Part shown: one piece after another, positions 59,413-64,000 of the stretch | Layout of the letters: every line of letters starts with the position of its first letter | How positions within the stretch are numbered: position 1 is the stretch's first letter | Origin: Palsa-504 sp963847965 | GTDB lineage: Bacteria; Actinomycetota; Actinomycetes; Streptosporangiales; Streptosporangiaceae | Assembly: GCA_963847965.1 (NCBI GenBank) | Contig: CAWKCG010000024.1 | Span: forward strand, 1-64,000 | DNA: 64,000 nucleotides | Reading direction: 5' to 3' | Translations under genes and position numbers: made by a program | Notes under the pieces: model-generated | The model's database searches: none | Told to the model about the DNA's origin: nothing | The model's input: only the letters and a program-made list of their open reading frames with translations

Positions 59413-62149
59413 TTATTGTGCCCGGAGCAGGCCGGTAATACCCCGTCGCCGCAGCCCCCTGGCCTGGCCGGTCAGCACGGCCAGGGCGAGGATGCAGATG
59501 CCGGCCGCGGGCAGGCCGAGCGCAAGCGCGTCCGGCTGCAACTGGACCGGCGCGTTGGTGCCGGTGAACGCGGACAGGTCGATCGACGACCCGACCACGT
59601 GCGGGAGCACGATCGCGGCGACGGCGCCCGCCACCACCGCGGCCACCACGGCGGGCATGGCCTCGGCCATGACCAGGCTGGTGTCCCGCTGGTGGCCCAA
59701 GACGGTCAGCCTGGCCAGGGTCAGCTCGCGCTCCGCCGACCCGAGCGCCAGGCCGAGCATCACGATGAACAGGCCGAACGCCGCGGCGGTAGCCATGGTG
59801 AGCGCGATGATCAGCACGGCGCCGCGCTGCAGCGGCGAGCCGGCCAGCGAGGCGAGCGCCGCGGAGCGGAAGGTGGTGACGGCTTGCGGGATCGTCCTGC
59901 TGATCACGGCGGAGAGTTCGCTGCTGTCGATCCCCGACCCGGTGACCAGGACCACGTTGGGGGCGGGCAGGCCGGTCGCGCCGGGCAGGGTCTCCAGCGG
60001 CATGATCACGAACGTCCCGCCGCCCGGCTCGGCGGGGGTATCGCTGAGCGTGCCCGTGACCCGCACGTTGAACGGGCCCGCCGGCGAACTCGAGACCAGC
60101 TCGCTGGCTCCGCTGCCCAGGACGGCGGCGGCCTCCGGAGAGGCGATCACGGACACGGGCGGGCCGGAGGACCGGACACCGGCTGGCGATGCGCTGATTC
60201 GGCCCGCGGGGAACGCGGGGAACGGGGTGCTCGCGACCAGCGCCGCGTACCCCGCCGGGTCCACCTGGACGAGCGTCACCGGCTGGCCGGCCGGCGTGGC
60301 CCAGTCAGAGGTCCAGATCGCGGTGGCGTGCCGGACCCCGCGGACCGCGGCGATCGATTTCAGCGCGGAGGAGGTGACCGGGAAGGGCCCGGCGTCGATG
60401 AGGACGTCGGCGCCGGTGGTGTGCCAGGAGGCGGCGATCTCGCCGCGGGTGATGCCGTTGCTGGTCATCCCGGCGAAGGTGGCCAGGCTGAGGGCCAGGA
60501 CCAGGGCGAAGGCGGGCAGGACGCCGGTCAGGGAGGAGCGGGCGGCGCGGGACATGGCGACGAACCCGGTGGCGCCGGTGCCGCGGGCGGACAGGCGGAG
60601 CAGGCCGCGGACGGCGAGCGGGTAGAGGCGGAGCATGATGATCACGACGGGGATGGCGACCAGGACCGGGGTGATGGTCAGGTACAGGTCGATGCCGCCG
60701 CCGGCCGGGACGCCCTGGTTGTGCAGGACGATCAGGCCGGCGGCTGCGGCGGCGCAGCCGGTGAGCTCGGCGACGGGGCGGCGCCAGGCCGGGTCGGCGG
60801 CGGCCGGTTTCGGCGGTGGTGACCTGGGCGGGGTTGGCGGCGGGGGCGGGCTTGCGGTACTGCCAGGCGGCGACCAGCGGCGGCCCGGCCAGCGCGGCGG
60901 CGACCGCGACTCCGGCCAGCCACCAGGCGGGCGGGGTCGGGGCGGTCCCGCCCGGGATCAAGGCGATGGCCAGCCCGGCCCCGACCAGCGCACCCGGCAC
61001 CGCCGCCACCACCCCGGCGCGGGCCGTCAGCGCCGCCACCTGCCAGAGCGAGCCCCCCCTGGCCCGCAGCATGGCCAGCTCAACGTCGCGTCGCGCGACG
61101 ATCATCCGGGAGGCGATCACGATCACCGCGGCCCCGGTCACGATCAGGCTGACGAACAGCAGCAGCAGCACCGTCTCGATGGCCGCCTGGGTGTCGAGGA
61201 ACAGCGACAGGTTCGAGATCAGCGGCGAGGTGACCGTCATCGTATCCGCGCTCGGGATCAGCGCCCCGGTCAGCGCCGGGGGCTCGGTGGTGGCGCGGTT
61301 CAGCGCGTCGTAGACGCTCCCCGCGCCCGCCGCGGTCACGCCTTGTACGTCGAGCGGGAATTCCCAGTACAGCTCCAGGCCCGACGCCACGAGCGCGTTC
61401 TGCATCGCGACGATCTGGTCAGGGTCCGCGATGACCCCGCCCACCCAGTAGGGATGCGTCGCGGGCTGCTCCAGCGACGGCGTGCTCACGGTCAGGTCCT
61501 GCTGCCAGAAGGTGGAGGCGGGGGCGCGTTCGGCCACGATCGCGGTGACGAACAGCCGCACCGTGCCGGAGGGCGTGTCCAGCGACAGCCGGCTACCCGG
61601 GTGCAGGCCGAACCGGTACGCCATCTGGGTGGTGGCCGTCACCCCCAGCATCCCGCGCGGGACCCTGGTGCTGGCGTAGGTACCCGCCACGAGCCGGGCG
61701 TTACTCGCGAGCGGGTCGCGGTAGACCACCTCGAGCTGCGGCGGCTGCTGCGCAATCGCCCGCGGCCCCGCCCCCGAGACGTCGAACAGCCTGGTGGACA
61801 GGCCTGCCCACGCGCTGCCCGCCGCGAGCGGGAGCCGCAGGCTCGCGAAGCCCTGGCCGGTCTCGCGGGTGGACTGGTCGAGTTCGCTTCTCTTCATGTT
61901 CTGCGGCGACCCGCCGAGGAGCGGGACGAGCGCGCCGTTGAAGTCCCCCCAGTCCGCGGTGGCCTGGACGGCGGCGGTGGTGGAGGCCAGGCCGGAGAGG
62001 GTCTGATGCAGCGCCTGGGACTGCGTGTGCAGGCTCAGCGCGGGCCCGGCCAGGGCGGCGAACACGCACCCGCAGACCAGCAGGGCCAGCGCGAGCGTGC
62101 TGCCGGCCGCGGTGCCCACCGCCCGGCTCAGGACCGGTATCCGGCGCAT
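59413..62149 (-). pseudogene. FtsX-type ABC permease, copy 1, broken by a one-base insertion
   Basis: The N-terminal half (from ATG 62149: MRRIPVLSRAVGTAAGSTLA, a large extracytoplasmic MacB-like domain, then spans to ~60840) and the C-terminal half (to 59413, e.g. MLRLYPLAVRGLLRLSARGT, ALVLALSLATFAGMTSNGI) lie in different frames. Compared with copy 2, the stretch 60775-60835 is one base longer; the extra base is most likely in GGGTCGGCGG near 60796-60810. The full protein would have ~900 residues. It is a recent pseudogene, two-part gene or sequencing error. Confidence 0.85.
60319..60774. repeat. Near-identical tract, permease copy 1
   Basis: 456 bases match 63085-63540 at every position except 60745 (T against C). 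The flanks are clearly more diverged, so the tract was homogenised recently. The frameshift of copy 1 begins just beyond its end. Confidence 0.95.
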
Positions 62150-62175
62150 GCCGCCCTCCCCTCTTCCTCGTGCCG

Positions 62176-64000
62176 TCAGTGTTGCCTGAGCATCCCGGTG
62201 ATGCCCCGGCGGTGCATCGTCCTGGCCTCGACCGCGAGCGCCGCCAGGGCGAGCACCACCACGACGCCGGCGGGCAGGCCGAGCGCGAGCAGGTCCGGCT
62301 GCAACTGGACCGGCGCGTTGGTGCCGGTGAACGCGGACAGGTCGATCGACGAGCCGACCACGTGCGGCAGCGCCAGCGCGCAGGCGGCGCCCGCCATCAT
62401 CGCGGCGATCACGGCCGGCATGGCCTCGGCCATGACCAGCCCGGTCTCCCGCTCGTGGCCCATCACGGTGAGCCTGGCCAGGGTCAGCTCGCGCTCCGCG
62501 GACCCGAGCGCCAGGCCCAGGATCACGATGAACAGGCCGAACGCCGCGGCCGTGGCGATGGTCAGGCCGATGATCAGCACGGCGCCGTGCTGCAGCGGCG
62601 AGCCGGCCAGCGAGGCGAGCACCGCGGAGCGGAACGTGGTGTCGGCCGCCGGGATCGTCTTGCCGATGACCGCGGAGAGCTGGGCGTCATCGATGCCCGA
62701 CCCGGTGACCAGGACCATGTTGGGCGCGGGCCGGCCGGTCGGCCCGGGCAGGGTCTCCAGCGGCATGACCACGAACGTCCCGCCCCCCGGCTCGGCTGGA
62801 GTGTCGCCGATGGTGCCCGTGACCCGCGCCGAGAACGGGCCTTCCGGGGAGCTCGACCTGAGCTGGGTGGCCCCCTGGCTCAAGATGGCGGCGGCGCCCG
62901 GCGAGGCGAGCACGGGCACCGGCGGGCCCGAGGACCGGACCCCGCCCGGCGTCGCACCTATCTGGTTCGCCGGGAACGCCGGGAACGGCGTGCCCGCGAC
63001 CAGCGCCGCGTAGCCAGCCGGGTCGACCTGGACTACGGTCAGCGGCTGGCCGGCCGGGAAGGTGACCCAGTTCGTGCTCCAGACCGCGGTGGCGTGCCGG
63101 ACCCCGCGGACCGCGGCGATCGATTTCAGCGCGGAGGAGGTGACCGGGAAGGGCCCGGCGTCGATGAGGACGTCGGCGCCGGTGGTGTGCCAGGAGGCGG
63201 CGATCTCGCCGCGGGTGATGCCGTTGCTGGTCATCCCGGCGAAGGTGGCCAGGCTGAGGGCCAGGACCAGGGCGAAGGCGGGCAGGACGCCGGTCAGGGA
63301 GGAGCGGGCGGCGCGGGACATGGCGACGAACCCGGTGGCGCCGGTGCCGCGGGCGGACAGGCGGAGCAGGCCGCGGACGGCGAGCGGGTAGAGGCGGAGC
63401 ATGATGATCACGACGGGGATGGCGACCAGGACCGGGGTGATGGTCAGGTACAGGTCGATGCCGCCGCCGGCCGGGACGCCCTGGTTGTGCAGGACGATCA
63501 GGCCGGCGGCCGCGGCGGCGCAGCCGGTGAGCTCGGCGACCAGGCGGCGCGACGCCGGGCGGCGCCGGCCGGTTTGCGCGGTGGTAGTCAGGGCGGGGTT
63601 GGCGGCGGGGGCGGGCTTGCGGTACTGCCAGGCGGCGACCAGCGGCGGCCCGGCCAGCGCGGCAGTTACCGTGATCCCGGCCAGCCACCAGGCGGGCGGG
63701 GACGGGGCGGTCCCGCCCGGGATCAAGGCGATGGCCAGCCCGGCCCCGACCAGCGTGCCCGGCACCGCCGCCAGCACCGTGCCGCGCGCGACCACGCCCG
63801 CGACCTGGCGCAGCGAGCCCCCCCGGTTCCGCAGCATGGCCAGCTCAACGTCGCGTCGCGCGACGATCATCCGGGCCGCGATCACGATCACGGTCACGCC
63901 GGTCACGATCAGGCTGACGAACAGGAGGAGCAGCACCGTCTCGATGGCCGCCTGGGTGTCCAGGAACGAGGACAGGTTCGAGATCAGCGGCGAGGAGACC
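62176..64000 (-). CDS. FtsX-type ABC permease, copy 2 (5' end beyond window)
   Basis: This is the C-terminal two thirds of a second permease, at least 608 residues; the frame is open across the window edge. It has spans ETVLLLLFVSLIVTGVTVIV, then AIPVVIIMLRLYPLAVRGLL, FALVLALSLATFAGM, an extracytoplasmic domain (GADVLIDAGPFPVTSSALKS) and final spans ending MHRRGITGMLRQH. The FtsX pattern is clear. It is a tandem paralogue of copy 1, 26 bases away, and is intact where copy 1 is broken. It probably pairs with the ATPases at 57734 and 58423. Confidence 0.92.
   Translation of the reverse strand, partial: VSSPLISNLSSFLDTQAAIETVLLLLFVSLIVTGVTVIVIAARMIVARRDVELAMLRNRGGSLRQVAGVVARGTVLAAVPGTLVGAGLAIALIPGGTAPSPPAWWLAGITVTAALAGPPLVAAWQYRKPAPAANPALTTTAQTGRRRPASRRLVAELTGCAAAAAGLIVLHNQGVPAGGGIDLYLTITPVLVAIPVVIIMLRLYPLAVRGLLRLSARGTGATGFVAMSRAARSSLTGVLPAFALVLALSLATFAGMTSNGITRGEIAASWHTTGADVLIDAGPFPVTSSALKSIAAVRGVRHATAVWSTNWVTFPAGQPLTVVQVDPAGYAALVAGTPFPAFPANQIGATPGGVRSSGPPVPVLASPGAAAILSQGATQLRSSSPEGPFSARVTGTIGDTPAEPGGGTFVVMPLETLPGPTGRPAPNMVLVTGSGIDDAQLSAVIGKTIPAADTTFRSAVLASLAGSPLQHGAVLIIGLTIATAAAFGLFIVILGLALGSAERELTLARLTVMGHERETGLVMAEAMPAVIAAMMAGAACALALPHVVGSSIDLSAFTGTNAPVQLQPDLLALGLPAGVVVVLALAALAVEARTMHRRGITGMLRQH
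63085..63540. repeat. Near-identical tract, permease copy 2
   Basis: Counterpart of 60319-60774. Similarity continues at lower level to ~63900, matching 60840-61140. Confidence 0.95.

Noticed and set aside
60635..63013. 792-codon plus-strand open frame across both permeases
   Set aside because: Repetitive Arg/Gly/Ala translation, antisense to clear FtsX-type sequence.

Overview
The window is 64 kb of very GC-rich DNA, densely coded, with many GTG/TTG starts and ATGA stop-start overlaps. It looks like chromosome of a mycelial or soil actinomycete. Supporting genes are a mycothiol-dependent formaldehyde dehydrogenase, a furA-katG pair, a DUF222/HNH protein of the REP13E12 type, an ECF42-type sigma factor and an AfsR-like regulator. 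The genus cannot be fixed from the sequence alone. No rRNA, tRNA, CRISPR array, prophage or intact insertion sequence was recognised.

Layout. 1-4.8 kb: molybdenum hydroxylase operon (2Fe-2S subunit, Mo subunit, 3-hydroxyacyl-CoA dehydrogenase, FAD subunit). 5.7-7.6 kb: DGPF/YCII protein plus ECF42 sigma factor and a small dimeric-barrel protein. 8.2-13 kb (minus): metX-metY operon extended by a CoA-binding protein, a methyltransferase and a membrane protein, divergent from an OsmC-like gene and a flavin monooxygenase. 14.9-18.1 kb: a decay zone with at least four broken genes around an intact carbonic anhydrase/DUF4395 pair. 18.6-23.3 kb: HNH protein, furA, katG. 23.4-25.2 kb: an unusual FHA-flavoprotein fusion. 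25.3-31.4 kb: GntR/HutC regulator, APC permease, kinase and dimethylglycine-dehydrogenase-like enzyme around a divergent promoter carrying two GTCTAGAC operators. 32-37.3 kb (minus): a medium-chain PHA-type cluster (acyl-CoA synthetase, phaC, phaZ, acyl-CoA dehydrogenase). 37.4-42 kb: NCS1 permease, SDR, universal stress protein, secreted HAF-repeat protein, NTF2-like protein. 42.3-45.4 kb: a 1052-residue regulator with the SARP domain at its C-terminus. 45.5-51.4 kb: small genes, a frameshifted xth, amidohydrolase, MmcQ/YjbR protein, MFS exporter and an NfeD/SPFH pair. 51.6-57.7 kb: GT-C-like membrane protein, HpnB-like glycosyltransferase, mscR, sulfotransferase-like protein and class IV aminotransferase. 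57.7-64 kb (minus): ABC exporter with two ATPases and two duplicated FtsX-type permeases, one frameshifted.

The points most worth following are the FHA-monooxygenase fusion; the GntR-controlled methylamine/choline-like catabolic unit; a dispersed ~95-bp repeat that supplies the upstream region of two unrelated genes; G-rich palindromes, one inserted in frame in the Mo-hydroxylase gene; a 456-bp almost identical tract shared by the two permeases; and a set of genes whose -10 box lies 6-7 bases before the start codon, which suggests leaderless mRNAs. Two genes appear to need an ATC or ATT start codon.
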